Shown here piece after piece: positions 10,821-21,375 of a stretch of DNA of 64,000 bases; the first letter of the stretch is position 1, and the number at the start of each line of letters is the position of its first letter. Made by a program: the position numbers and the translations under genes. Source of the stretch: Symbiodinium natans (Eukaryota; Sar; Dinophyceae; Suessiales; Symbiodiniaceae); the NCBI GenBank assembly GCA_905221605.1, contig CAJNDS010001079.1, forward strand, positions 124,001 through 188,000, read 5' to 3'. The notes under the pieces are model-generated. The model was given only the letters and a program-made list of their open reading frames with translations, did no database searches and was not told where the DNA came from.

Positions 10821-10960
10821 CTACTTGGAGGTTTGTTATTAACCAATTATAACTGTACTTATAACCCACTTATAAGCCCCTTAAGTGTCCTAATGTGGTT
10901 ATAAGTACAGTTATAAGTACACTTGCAATTGGTTAATAAGTACCATGAACCTCCAAGTAC
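10821..10960 (-). mobile_element. family G inverted-repeat element coinciding with an intron
   Basis: On the minus strand it starts GTACTTGGAGG and ends CCTCCAAGTAG, so the terminal inverted repeats carry the GT and AG. The arms continue inwards (TTAACCAATT, GTACTTATAAC) to about 60 bp with small indels. 140 bp. A second copy end at 36083 again abuts an exon candidate at AAGTAG. Confidence 0.65.
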
Positions 10961-11066
10961 TGCTTGGACACCGGCCCTGAACTTGCGCGAGCGCTTTCGC
11001 GCAACCTTCCCGGAACTTTCACATGACTTCTCTTCCACGAAAAGGTGACCGCGACAACGCTGTTGG
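10961..11066 (-). CDS. candidate exon
   Basis: Enters with 2 nt and leaves with 2 nt into the family G intron, completing a His codon. 34 whole codons with VVAVTFSWKRSHVKVPGRLR. Basic. Confidence 0.5.
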
Positions 11067-11175
11067 CTTACTGGGTGAACCTGTCAGGTAGGCTTGACGG
11101 CTCAGAAGTGGGTTTTGGGGTTTAGGGCTCAGGGTGTGGGGTTTAGGGTTTAGGGGTTTAGGGATTAGGGTAGGC

Positions 11176-11255
11176 CTTCGATGTAAGCGAGGAAAACGCT
11201 TGGCTCATCCACGCAACCAGGCACAGCCCTCTACAAGTACCAATCCCACCAGTAC
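11176..11255 (-). CDS. candidate exon
   Basis: Acceptor GGTTTCCAG, GC donor. Enters with 2 nt. Reads GIGTCRGLCLVAWMSQAFSS; a second frame (VLVGLVLVEGCAW) is also open. Confidence 0.4.
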
Positions 11256-11785
11256 CTGGAAACCTCTGAGCTTGCACGGCAGGAGACCTCTCGCGGAAAA
11301 CTGCACAGTATTCCTTTCGCACCTTCTTTCGCTAGACTTTCGCGAACCCCTTCAAGAACATCACGAGGTCACCTAAACCATAACGGGGACACGGACAGTT
11401 AGAAAACCCCGATATGTAGTGGGGGTTGAAAGTTTGTTGGTTTCGAGTGAGAGGGCCCTAGGGGTTTTGGGGACCCTTTTCAAGATCCCTAGCAAACTAT
11501 AAGGGCTTGAGGGGAACCTTTGGGGGCACAACCCTAGAAAGTCTAAGCCCTAAACTTAATCCCTGTTCCCCTAGGAAGAAAAAAGGATCCTTTTTGTTTA
11601 TATATAAGAAAGCCCATAACCCAAAAAGTAAAAAGGATCCCTAACACTGATTTAGTAAAGCCCAAACTGCGAAGTGCTCAATTTTGTTTCTGGTCGTCTC
11701 TGGCCTGGGCAGCTTGGGGAGAGAAGTCGGGGTTTAGGGTTTACTGTAGGGTTTAGGGTTTAGGGTTTAGGGTTTAGGGTTTAGG

Positions 11786-11787
11786 GT

Positions 11788-11826
<39 letters not shown>

Positions 11827-11829
11827 GGT
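11786..11829 (+). repeat. TTGAGGG variant block
   Basis: Seven consecutive TTGAGGG units inside a TTTAGGG array. Confidence 0.9.
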
Positions 11830-11907
11830 TTAGGGTTTCTGGTTTTCAGGGTTTGGGGTGCAGACGTAGAAGGGGGAACATCCCACGCCTAAACCCTGAA
11901 CCAACAC

Positions 11908-11984
11908 CAGTGAGGCCATGGCCTTGGCTCGGGAGTCTCTTCGACCGCGTCATGGCCGTTTTGGCATGGCAATTTGCCCGCGAG
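11908..11984 (-). CDS. candidate exon
   Basis: Acceptor CCCCCAAG, donor GTGTTG. Reads KLPCQNGHDAVEETPEPRPW. The plus strand is also open but less like protein. Confidence 0.45.
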
Positions 11985-12016
11985 CTTGGGGGTTGGTGGG
12001 GCGGGGTGGTTCAGGT

Positions 12017-12133
12017 AAACCCTAAACCCTAAACCCTAAACCCTAAACCCTAAACCCTAAACCCTAAACCTTAAACCCTAAACCCTAAACCCTAAACCCT
12101 AAACCCTAAACCCTAAACCCTAAACCCTAAACC
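12017..12133 (+). repeat. CCCTAAA array
   Basis: About 16 units, one altered (CCTTAAA). Paired with the TTTAGGG array at 12336-12390 around an exon island. Confidence 0.92.
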
Positions 12134-12243
12134 CCCTTTGAGTATGCCAAGCCTAAAATAGAGACCCGAACACAGGGCTCTAGTATCCAAGAAAGGCACC
12201 AATCTGCCCTAAGCTTTCAAACCCTAAACCCTTGAAGGCCTAC

Positions 12244-12299
12244 AGGCCGACAAGGTCCCGGAGCTTTCGGAGTTGCTTGTCATGGCAACTCATGTTCTG
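12244..12299 (-). CDS. candidate exon
   Basis: Reads QNMSCHDKQLRKLRDLVG between ACAAG and GTAGGC. The plus strand has a good donor GTGAGT in the same place, so the strand is not fully settled. Confidence 0.4.
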
Positions 12300-12528
12300 C
12301 TTGTGAGTGTGAGCCCGCTCAGGGCTGCGAGGCTCCGGGTTTAGGGTTTAGGGTTTAGGGTTTAGGGTTTAGGGTTTAGGGTTTAGGGTTTCGGGCTTTC
12401 AAAGGTGCAATTATTAACTGAGGGGACTCCGTGGTCGGTTTCTCTAAACTGTTTAGCCCCGTATTGGGTTCAGGGGCTACGGGACTTTAGGGTTTAGGGT
12501 TTAGGGTTTAGGGTTGAGGGGGATGTAA

Positions 12529-12645
12529 CTGGCGGGTTCTTAGTAGGGAATGAGAGAATCAGGTACCCTGGACCCCCCTATGTATACCCTTTAAGGAATA
12601 TGTAGGGTACAGTACCTCATTTCCGCATTCCCGACCAAGAACCAG
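12529..12645. mobile_element. inverted-repeat element, family H
   Basis: CTGGCGGGTTCTTAGTAGGG at the left mirrors the right end CCCGACCAAGAACCAG, with GGGAATG / CATTCCC inside. Related to the intron-like copies at 29787-29912 and 30055-30152. Confidence 0.6.
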
Positions 12646-12903
12646 AGGATAAGGAGCTGCCTCCCTCATTCCTTACCAAGAACCCTAAACCCTAAACCCT
12701 AATCCCTAAACCCTAAACCCTAAACGCTGAACCCTAAACCCTAAACCTGTAGGCTTAGGCTGTACGCCGAGGCTGGGCACCTCGAGACCCCTCCAAGCGT
12801 AGGGTTTAGGGGTAAGGGTTGAGGGTTGATGGTTTTAGGGCCTGATGTAGTTGGGTGCTGGCAACCCTAAATCCGAAACAACCCGAAACCCTAAGCCCTG
12901 AAC

Positions 12904-12962
12904 CTCCGAACTGAGATGGCGGCGCTAGGACCAGGCGTCGCCAGTGACTGAGCACCAATTTC
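12904..12962 (-). CDS. candidate exon
   Basis: Acceptor CTAAACCAG in degenerate telomeric repeat, donor GTTCAG. Reads EIGAQSLATPGPSAAISVR and leaves with 2 nt. Confidence 0.5.
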
Positions 12963-13139
12963 CTGGTTTAGGGTTGAACGTGTCGAGCCATCATCATGTG
13001 GGCCCGAAACCATTTCCAAACCCAACGAACCCCATCTCCGTTGCCCCCCAAACCCCCTAAACCCCCTCAGCTCCACACACTAAAGCCCTAAACCCTAAAC
13101 CCCCAACCCCTCAAGCCTGTAAAGCCTCTGCTCCAAAAC

Positions 13140-13830
13140 CCCTAAGCCCTGTAAACCTGGAAAGCATTAACGTCTCATCCCTCTTTGAATCTTATTGCTC
13201 TAGCTTACTGGGGCGCTGTTGCGTCGAAGAAGCAGTGAAAAAAAAATGACTTATGACTTCCACAAAATACATTCTGTTTTTTTTGAACGCCGCGTTTTTC
13301 TAATGTTTTTTAAGATTTTCAATATGTTAAATTTTGATCCAAAGCAAGCAGGTTGGCTTAGTTTCAAAAAGTTAGTATGGATCATCTTGTTCATTTCGTT
13401 GACAATGTTTCTCAAACAAGGAAAAATTGAACAAAAATCAATTAACGTTTTTTTGATTTTGTTTTTTCAGGCAAGTTTGTTCAGAGCGATTCTGATTCTA
13501 AACAAGGCATTCCAAAATTATGATTCATATTGCAGACTTTGAAATGCTTCGAAACCAGTTTTTTTCTGTGTTTTAAACGTTTTTTCATGTTTGAAATTTT
13601 AAAAAATTTGCTTTAAAAAACGTAGCAAAAGAGCATCTCCAATTTGCATCTCAAGTATGGTGTGGCCTGCATGTGTCAAGCTAGGACAGCTGAAAAACAC
13701 AGACCAAGTTCTTTAAAGTCCTGTTTCATTGCTGGTGGTTTTGTTTTAGCCTTTTCTGCAAAATGTCAAGCTTCCAAGAACTCTCAAACAACTAGGGAAG
13801 ATCCGAACTGAGTTTACGATTTAGGATCCA
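13140..13830. other. AT-rich island
   Basis: Markedly AT-rich against its surroundings, with long T and A runs and hardly any telomeric repeat. A plus-strand frame (13246-13542 from its first ATG) is rich in Phe, Leu and Ile and has a TTTTTTCAG inside, so I do not treat it as a gene. Could be foreign or mobile DNA, or a matrix-attachment-type sequence. Confidence 0.6.
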
Positions 13831-13891
13831 ATACCGTTAAACCCTAAACCCTAAACCCCTATCTCCCCCACCCCCCCCCCCCCCAGCCCAC

Positions 13892-13934
13892 CTGTCAAGC
13901 CTCCCAGCAACGCAAAGCTCGAGGCTTCGTCCCC
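13892..13934 (-). CDS. candidate short exon
   Basis: Acceptor CTGGCCTCAG, donor ACAG|GTGGGC. 14 whole codons, GDEASSFALLGGLT, leaving 1 nt. Sits beside a C14 run. Confidence 0.45.
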
Positions 13935-14266
13935 CTGAGGCCAGCTATGATGGAGTTTAGGGTTTGAGAATAGGAGACTTTAGGGTTTGGGGGGATATAG
14001 AAACCTTACTTAACCCTAAACCCTAAACCCGAAACCCTAAACCCTAAACCTATGTGAACCCTCACGGCCTGGGTTGCTCCCTACCCATCTTGTCATAAGA
14101 GTGCCCTTTTTGCGGGTTGCTGGCTCTATCAGGGAACCTTGAACCCCAACAAAACGAGGCAAAAGGGTACCCGAGGGGAACCCTTGAAGAAGGTAAAGGA
14201 CCATGCTCAGGGACCATATGACTTCCCTCAGTGCCTTGGATTGAGGCTTGATCTTAACTATGCCAT

Positions 14267-14297
14267 GTTTTTTTTTTTTTTTGGGGGGGGGGGGGGC
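14267..14297 (+). repeat. T-run fused to G-run
   Basis: About 16 T followed directly by about 14 G. The same junction, or its complement, recurs at 26588-26625, 58220-58336 and 59075-59115. Confidence 0.9.
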
Positions 14298-14472
14298 TAT
14301 TCTTCGATATTCCTCCTGGTGGAAAAGGGTACCTACCACAAAAAAACAAGCACTTGAATTAGATCAAGCCGGCGTCGAGGTTAGGATGTGTGGCTCGGGT
14401 CTTGGGGCCACCTTTCCTGAGGGCAGCTTGAAGGAACAAACTACAGTATCTTATACACTGTGGTGGCGGTAG

Positions 14473-15301
14473 AGCTTATGGGATTGAAATTCTGGGCGGC
14501 CTAAACCCTAAACCCTAAACCCTAAACCCTAAACCCTAAACCTAAACCCTAAACCCCAAACCCTAAACCCTAAACCCTAAACCGGGGTCTGACAGTTGGA
14601 GCTGACGCCAACATGTGAGACATCCATCAGACGATGAGAATATGCGTACGACGTAATCAGGGTGTAGGGTTTAGGGTTTAGGAACCATATTCCCTGACCC
14701 CTAGTTGAGCACTAACCTCGAAACTTAAACTTAAACCCAAACGCCCAAATCTAAGCCCAAAACCCTTAACTCAAAAACTACAAATCCTAAACCGTCCATG
14801 CTAAACCCTTAGTTAGTAACCCTAAAAAAACTTACAAGGAGGGCCCCCCTCTTCTATAATACCTATGGTTCAGGGGCACATAACCTAATTTAGGATGCTC
14901 ACGACCCTTATAACTCTACTTATAACTTGGGGGGGGGGGTCCCCCTTGTACCTTTCCTCAGGGTCCCTAAACCCTAAACCCTAAACTCTCTGAACCCTAA
15001 ACCCTAAAACCCTAAACTTGTTAAAGACTAGACCCCTAAACACTAAACCCTAAGTTCATAAACTCCCTAGACCCTAAACTCCACAAACCCTAAACAAGAT
15101 TCCTAAACTCACTAGACCCCACACCCTAGACCCTAAACCCTGAAATCTAAACTCCATAACCCCTAAACTCCCTAAACCCCAAACCCCACAGAACCCAAAA
15201 CCCTGAACCTTGAACCATAAACCCTGAACCCTGAAACCTAAACCCTAAACCCTAACCCCTAACCCCTAAACCCTAACCCTGAAACCTAAGTCAACACACG
15301 C
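14473..15301. repeat. degenerate telomeric repeat with family F copy
   Basis: CCCTAAA array 14500-14582, an unresolved GC-rich island 14585-14660, a family F element (14838-14962) and a long stretch of CCCTAAA diverged in many ways to 15290. Confidence 0.7.
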
Positions 15302-15350
15302 CCTCCCCGCCTCGCCGCAGCGCTGCAGCGAGACATCGATCTCCCACGCA
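15302..15350 (-). CDS. candidate exon
   Basis: Acceptor CCCTGCAG, GC donor GCGTGT. Enters with 1 nt and reads AWEIDVSLQRCGEAGR. The TTTAGGG array lies just to its right. Confidence 0.45.
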
Positions 15351-15373
15351 CTGCAGGGGCGGGGCTCTTCGAG

Positions 15374-15433
15374 TTTAGGGTTTAGGGTTTAGGGTTTAGG
15401 GTTTAGGGTTTAGGGTTTAGGGTTTAGGGTTTA
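15374..15433 (+). repeat. TTTAGGG array
   Basis: Eight perfect units. Confidence 0.92.
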
Positions 15434-16625
15434 GCTCTAAGGGTCTAGGGTTTAGGGGCTAGGATTTAGGCTTTAGGGTACAGGGTTTAGGGGCTGCCAG
15501 GGTATAGGATGACGTCTAGAGGTTGCGAGTACTCATGAACCTTCAAGTAGGGTCAACGGCTTTCGGGTTTTTGGGTTTCGGGGCGGTTTACGGTTCAGGC
15601 CGAGACAGACACCCCAAACTCCAACTCCCCCCTATGGATCCCTGTAGACCCTTCCCCTACAACGCCCGCCCTATGGCAAAAAGGTCACAGCGCCCGCAAT
15701 CCGTCGCTGGTGCCATCCGCGATCCTGTAAACCCTAAACCCTATGTGAACCCCAAACCTAAACCCTAAACCCCAAATAACCCTAAACCCTAAACCCCAAA
15801 TATTCCTAAACCCTAGACCCGAAACCTCAAATAACCCTAAACCCTAAATCCACAACACAGAGTCCCTAAGCAAACCCTTAGCCCTGAAATCGTCCACCCT
15901 AGTCACTGAAATCCTAAAACCTGAACCCCTGAACCTCAGACTCAAACCCTAAACCCTAAGCCCCAAACCCTCCTAACCCTAAACCCTGAACCCTCAACCC
16001 TCCAGCCCCTCACCCTGAACCCTCAACCCTCCTGACCCCAAACCCTCAACTCTCGTAACCCTAGACCCTAAACCCCCAACCCTTGTAACCCTAAACCCTG
16101 CGAGTCTGTGGTCCCCAGGGTCCCGGCCGAAACGCTGACATCAACAGCTTGCTTCCTTGATCCGAAATAGGGTTTGGGGTTTAGGTAATTTAGGGTGTCG
16201 TGAGTTTAGGGTTTCGGGTTTAGGGCTCCGAGTATTTAGGGTGTTGGGTTCTAGGGGTTTCCTTGATTCAGGCTTTTCAGGGTTTATGATTAAGGACTCT
16301 ATGTTAAGCAGGACCCTAAACCCTAAACCCCAAACCCCAAAACCCTAAACTTTAGGACGTTGGGCTGCAGCTTTCCCACAGCTGCCCTGCTGGGACATGA
16401 CAGCTTTAAGGTGCCTCATAGTGCCAGGATTAGGATTTAGGGTTTAGGGTTTAGGGTTTAGGGTTTAGGGTTTAGGGTTTAAGGTTTAGGGTGTAGCGTG
16501 GTCTTGGGGTTTAGGGTTCGTATAGACATATGTATGGTAAATGAAGATGAAAAACACATGTAATTATACATGTAGATCTTGTGTATATACATATACATTG
16601 CATTTAGTTTTCTGTGTATGTATAT

Positions 16626-16724
16626 ATATATACACCCTAAACCCTAAACCCTAAACCCTAAACCCTAAACCCTAAACCCTAAACCCTAAACCCTAAACCT
16701 AAACCCTAAACCCTAAACCCTAAA
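16626..16724 (+). repeat. CCCTAAA array after a TA-rich tract
   Basis: 13-14 units directly after a (TA) run (16615-16634) within a palindromic AT-rich stretch (16525-16634). Confidence 0.9.
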
Positions 16725-16751
16725 GAAGTCCTAATCACAAGCTGGCCTTAC

Positions 16752-16802
16752 CTTCCAAGGGACTACGCAAACTATGACTATGGCGGATGGGGGTAGCCCA
16801 TG
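16752..16802 (-). CDS. candidate exon
   Basis: Acceptor CTCCTACAG, strong donor AAG|GTAAGG. 17 whole codons, HGLPPSAIVIVCVVPWK; another frame is also open. Confidence 0.5.
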
Positions 16803-16974
16803 CTGTAGGAGGAGCATCCATCCTGAGCCTCCGTCCGTGGGAACCCTTTAGGGTTTAGGGTTTAGGGTTTAGGGTTTAGGGTTTAGGGTTTCGGGTTTAG
16901 GGTTTAGGGTTTAGGGTTCCAGGGCCCGCACCCCTAGCCCTAAACCCTAAACCCTAAAGCCCCAAACCCTGCAC

Positions 16975-17053
16975 CCTCAAAGCCTCCGCTGAGCTGAGGA
17001 CCCATGGAGGCCACAACGGGCATCGGCGAATTGCTTCCACATCCGGGCCTACG
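16975..17053 (-). CDS. candidate exon
   Basis: Acceptor TTGTCCAAG, donor GTGCAG. 26 whole codons with SPMPVVASMGPQLSGGFE, leaving 1 nt. Confidence 0.5.
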
Positions 17054-17340
17054 CTTGGACAAGACGACTCCAAAACCCCGAAACCCCGAACCCGAAGCCC
17101 TGAAGCCCGAACCCTAAACCCTATACCTATACCCCAATCCTTAAACCTTTTCCTGCAACCTAAACACGAGGTTTGGGTTTGTGGCTTCGGGTGTAGGTCG
17201 CACTAATCTATAGGGAGGATCCTGGCAGAGGCAAACGCACTTTGCTCTGCAGCTGTTTCCCCAAAGGGTTTAGGGTTTAGGGTTTAGGGTTTAGGGTTTA
17301 GGGTTTAGGGAGGCATTTGTCATCGCATGGTCTTTCCCAC

Positions 17341-17448
17341 AGAGAATACGCAAAGTGCTTGGGGCTGAGCGAATGCAATTATGTACAATCCCGTGCCACT
17401 CCTCACTGCAGAGCTTCCTTCCCATATGGCAGCCCAGAGACCGCATGA
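17341..17448 (-). CDS. candidate exon
   Basis: Acceptor AAATTCCAG, donor GTGGGA. 36 whole codons with SAVRSGTGLYIIAFAQPQAL; the open frame runs on 6 codons past the donor. One of the longer and better islands. Confidence 0.6.
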
Positions 17449-17456
17449 CTGGAATT

Positions 17457-17516
17457 TAGGGCTTAGGGCTTAGGGCTTAGGGTTTAGGGCTTAGGGCTTA
17501 GGGCTTAGGGCTTAGG
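17457..17516 (+). repeat. TTAGGGC variant block
   Basis: Eight units of TTAGGGC/TTTAGGG in which the C variant dominates. Confidence 0.88.
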
Positions 17517-17702
17517 GTTTAGGGTTTCGGGTTTAGGGTTTCGGGTTTCGGGTTTGAATGTATATTGTGACGGCCCTCGGTTTCGAGCGTCCCCCCCCCC
17601 ACTTTTTTGTGGCCTGATGAAGGAAGTAAACGGAGATGCTATTAATTACCATGAACCCTAGTGATCATATAGGGGCCAAATGCGGGGGGAGGAGGGCGAC
17701 GT

Positions 17703-17769
17703 AGGGTTTAGGGTTTAGGGTTTAGGGTTTAGGGTTTAGGGTTTAGGGTTTAGGGTTTAGGGTTTAGGG
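17703..17769 (+). repeat. TTTAGGG array
   Basis: Nine to ten perfect units. Confidence 0.92.
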
Positions 17770-18041
17770 GATTGAGGGAGTTTAGCGGGTTTCGGGTTTG
17801 GGGTTTCAAGGCTTAGGGAGTTTAGGAAAGTTGAGCTTGGGTGGGTTTAGGGCTCTGTAACGAGCCTTGAGGGGGGGGGGGGTTCGTGCAGGATTTTGCG
17901 GATTGAGGGTTCAGCAAGGGCGCATGACATGGCATATCGGGCCTATGTGATTTAGATCGGTATGTGCAGGTACCCTAAACCCTAAATACCCTAAACCCTA
18001 AATACCCTAAACCCTAAACCCTAAACCCTAAACCCTAGTTC

Positions 18042-18103
18042 ATGGCAGGAACTGAGCCGCGTGAGCCTGCGCAATGGGCGGGAAGATGCTGGCATCACCA
18101 GAC
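18042..18103 (-). CDS. candidate exon
   Basis: Acceptor CACTGCAAG. Reads SGDASIFPPIAQAHAAQFLP, then either a GA donor or a TGA stop, so it could also be a last exon. Confidence 0.45.
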
Positions 18104-18164
18104 CTTGCAGTGGGATTCGAGGGGCTGTTGGCCATTGGGTTCCGTTTCGAGGCCGCTATTGAAT

Positions 18165-18245
18165 ATACGTGTATGGAAGTATATATGTATATATAGATAT
18201 AATACTTCCCACCCTCCCAAGTGTATATATGCGTATATGTATATG
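18165..18245. repeat. TA-rich palindromic simple repeat
   Basis: ATATATGTATATATAG-type sequence, partly self-complementary. Confidence 0.8.
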
Positions 18246-18313
18246 TAGCAAAATAAGGAGCACAAAAGAGTACATTTCCACCTTTTGTTTTAATTCTTTC
18301 GGTGTTCTTAAGC

Positions 18314-18378
18314 AAACAGTGGTTGATAGATGGCCAAGAAGACGGCTAAGGAGTGCAGGTCGGTAGCGTGCCCGAGGG
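18314..18378 (-). CDS. candidate exon
   Basis: Enters with 2 nt after TGGTCCGAG; GC donor. Reads ATDLHSLAVFLAIYQPLF, hydrophobic. Confidence 0.5.
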
Positions 18379-18446
18379 CTCGGACCATAAAACTTAACAC
18401 CCAAACGCCAAACCACCCGCCTGGGGTTTAGGGTTTAGGGTTTAGG

Positions 18447-18502
18447 GTTTGGGGTTTGGGGTTTGGGGTTTGGGGTTTGGGGTTTGGGGTTTGGGGTTTA
18501 GG
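18447..18502 (+). repeat. TTTGGGG variant block
   Basis: Seven or eight consecutive TTTGGGG units flanked by TTTAGGG. Confidence 0.9.
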
Positions 18503-18572
18503 GTTTTAGGGTTTAGGGTTTGGGGTGCTCGTTTGGGATTTAGGTTTGTGTGTAGGGTTCAGGGTGTACGAC

Positions 18573-18635
18573 TTGTGGCGAAAGCTGAGAAGTGTGTCCC
18601 GCATCTGCCTGCTTTGCTTCTACAAGACTGACCAG
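18573..18635 (-). CDS. candidate exon
   Basis: Acceptor AAATGCAG, donor GTCGTA. 21 whole codons with LVSLVEAKQADAGHTSQLSP; phase 0 at both ends. Confidence 0.58.
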
Positions 18636-19069
18636 CTGCATTTGGTTTAGCGTTTAGGGTTTAGGGTTATGCACATATCTACGAGTACGAGGTTGGGCAT
18701 CGCCTTACCTATTGGGCCAAGCCCCCACCCCTAAACCCTCAAGTTGAAAAAGTCCAGGCCCGACCAGGATGCCACAACTACACGACCTCTCAAGGAGTTA
18801 GAGTCTGGGGGTCTAGCTACAGCGGCTTAGGGCTTCGAGCTACAGTCTGGGGGTTTAGGGGCTAAGGGCTTAGGGGCTTAGGGCTGAGGGAAGTTTCGGG
18901 GTTTAGGTCCGAGGGTTTGCAAACAAGGGTTCAAGCCATAGATAGGGTTCAACTATGGATTTGTCGTGTAGATGATGAAGCAGTTTGCGGTGGTCTGGGA
19001 GAAAGGATGAAAGGTTTTGGGTTTTGGGTTTTGGGTTTAGGGACTTGGGTTTTGGGTTTAGAGTTCAGC

Positions 19070-19112
19070 ATCTCAAGTCCAAGCTGTCACTAGTCAAGCA
19101 GCCTGTCAAGCG
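19070..19112 (-). CDS. candidate exon
   Basis: Very good acceptor GTGTTTTTCCAG; GC donor. Reads RLTGCLTSDSLDLR and leaves with 1 nt. Confidence 0.42.
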
Positions 19113-19249
19113 CTGGAAAAACACCCACCCGCCCAAAGAATCCCATAACATTGAGAAGATATATCGCGAACGTTCTTTTCAGGTGACAAGACACACAACA
19201 CAGCACCTTCTTCTCAGATTTTATTCCTTATTCCCTAAACCCTGAACCA

Positions 19250-19560
19250 TAATCGTGTCGATTCTGGTTCCGGGCTTAGGCCCTGAACCGTCGATTGCGG
19301 TCCGATTATGGTTCCGGGCTTGGGGCCCTTAAACCCGGAAACCCGAAATCGCAATCGGGCAGGGGTCATTTCTGTTGGGGTTCAGGGTGTAGGGTTCAGG
19401 GTTTAGGGTCATGAAAAATCGTGTATACTTACATCTGGAATCGAGCGCTTTGTCCCGAATCCTGAGGTACCCCTCAGGGAGCTTCCTCGATTATGGTTCC
19501 GGGTGTTGGCTCTAAACCGTCGATTATGGTTCCGGGTTTAGGCCCTAAAAAGTCAGTTAT
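19250..19560 (+). repeat. degenerate tandem repeat around GATTATGGTTCCGGG
   Basis: A unit of about 33 bp, CCGTCGATTATGGTTCCGGG plus a telomere-like TTTAGGCCC, occurs five times in two clusters. Confidence 0.75.
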
Positions 19561-19636
19561 GGCCATCTGGCCCAAAAGAAGAGAAGGGTGGTTTAGCTTT
19601 CGTTAGTTTTCTCCAGCCGCCAGGAAACAGAGATAT

Positions 19637-19725
19637 AAACCCTAAACCCTAAACCCTAAACCCTAAACCCTAAACCCTAAACCCTAAACCCTAAACCCTA
19701 AAACCCTAAACCCTAAACCCTAAAC
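19637..19725 (+). repeat. CCCTAAA array
   Basis: About 12 units ending exactly at the exon candidate 19726-19784. Confidence 0.92.
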
Positions 19726-19784
19726 CTGCGGACACAGAGTTAAGGGCCAACCCTGCCCTCTGAGCATGTCGCCTCCGAGGAAGC
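19726..19784 (-). CDS. candidate exon with telomeric splice donor
   Basis: Acceptor AGATTGTCAG. The donor is CAG|GTTTAGGG, that is, the first unit of the telomeric array. Enters with 1 nt, leaves with 1 nt, 19 whole codons, LPRRRHAQRAGLALNSVSA. Confidence 0.55.
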
Positions 19785-19937
19785 CTGACAATCTCCGCTA
19801 AAACCCTAAAACCTAATGCTAGCTCATGGTTGGGATAGTATTAAACATTGAAATTATTCTTCCTTATTGGGTTTAAGTACCCTTAAAAATGTAAACTGTT
19901 ACCCAACTATGACAAAGAATAGGGTTCTCCTACATAC

Positions 19938-20080
19938 GGGGGTTTCCCAAAAGTAGGGGTACGCTTTTTGGGGTCCTTACTACAAGGAAATCCCCCTGGG
20001 GTCCCCTATTTTCGTTATGACAAGGGAATCCTACTATTCGGGGGACAATATCTGGGGTCCCCTATTTTCATAAACCCCCA
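19938..20080. mobile_element. inverted-repeat element, family A, long copy
   Basis: GGGGGTTTCCCAAAAGTAGG at the left against CCTATTTTCATAAACCCCC at the right. Two inner GGGGTCC(CCTATTTTCG) blocks suggest an internal duplication. Confidence 0.65.
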
Positions 20081-21302
20081 TATTGGGCTTGGGATACCCT
20101 AGGCAGGCCTACTTATCATGCACAGGATCTCAGGTCTGGATTTTGGCTTTGCGTTCGGTGTTTGTAGGAGCTTTATCATAGGGAATCAGGGAGATTTAGG
20201 GTTTAGGGTTTAGGCTTTGGGGTGATAAGGGGTCCTCCTTCCTCTAAACACGGCTTATCTTGTGGGGGGGTGGGGGGGCGGGAGGGCGGCAGGTCTGCTA
20301 AGGCTTCCTTTGGGGCTTTTGAGAAAGGTATGAATTCTATCACCACTCCCCCCTGCGCCCCCGCATTGCCTCTAATACCACCTTAAACCCGCTTTTTGGG
20401 GTTTAGGGCTGAGGGCCCAGCTGCTGTACATTCCTGATAGGATCTGCCACCACGGTAGGACCTGATTCGGACGGTTTAGGGTTTAGGGTTTAGGGTTCAG
20501 GGTTCAGGGTTTAGGGTTTAAGGTTTAGGGCCTAGGGCGGAAGGAGTCTGCTGTTTCGGAACGCTGGGAATCTCAGCTTGACCCAAATACGATCTGACCC
20601 TAAACCCTAAACCACTTACCCTCTGAATGTCTCCTGATAGCCTATAAGCTACGTAGCCTATAAGTCAGCGAAGATCCTAAAAGCCGGGCAACTTCGTGAC
20701 ATCATCAAATAAGCAACTTTCGGCCGGGGGACTGGGCTTCAGCCTAAACCCTCCAATCCCAGAACTCACAACGAAATACACTCGTTTAGGGTTTGTGGAG
20801 TGTACCTTGGACCCCTACGGTGGTAGCCCTTGGCTTTGGGGGGGGGGGATCCTTCATAAAGGTTCCTAAGGTTGTCTAAGAGCCATGTTACGAGCATATT
20901 CAGGGCAACCTTTTTGGGGCACCACCTCAGGGGCACGAGCCTTAACCCCTCGAGTTTGGGTTCAGGGTTTAGGGTTCAGGGTTTAGGGTTGATAGAAAAG
21001 CCCACAAAACAACCACCTGAGGCGCAATGATTCAACCTACCCTGAACCCTAAACCCTGACCCTTGAACCGCAAACCCTGAACCCGGAGCCCGAAATAACC
21101 CCCCAACATCCAAAACCTTGAAGAAAACAACACCCCTCAGCCCTAATCCCTGAAACCCTAAACCCTGACCCCCCTAGCCCGAAACCCTATGCCCTAAGCC
21201 CCTTAGCCCCTAAACCCTAAATCCTAAGCCCTAAACCCCAAACCCTAAACATCCCTAAACCCTAAGCCCTAAACCCTAAACCCCAAACTCAAGGGGCCTG
21301 GC
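20081..21302. other. intron-like stretch without a firm exon
   Basis: Degenerate telomeric repeat in both orientations and G-runs (20264-20280, 20838-20847). A small minus-strand island at 20540-20580 (RSETADSFRPR) could be a further exon. Confidence 0.5.
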
Positions 21303-21375
21303 CTTTGCAAAGCTCGACCCTCAGCTCGGCGACGGCCAATGCCGCCGCCGCGTCGGAAGAAGCCTTCGCCCGACC
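21303..21375 (-). CDS. candidate exon
   Basis: Acceptor GGGTGCAG, GC donor after TGCAAAG. 24 whole codons with KASSDAAAALAVAELRVELC. Strong G/C third positions. Confidence 0.58.
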
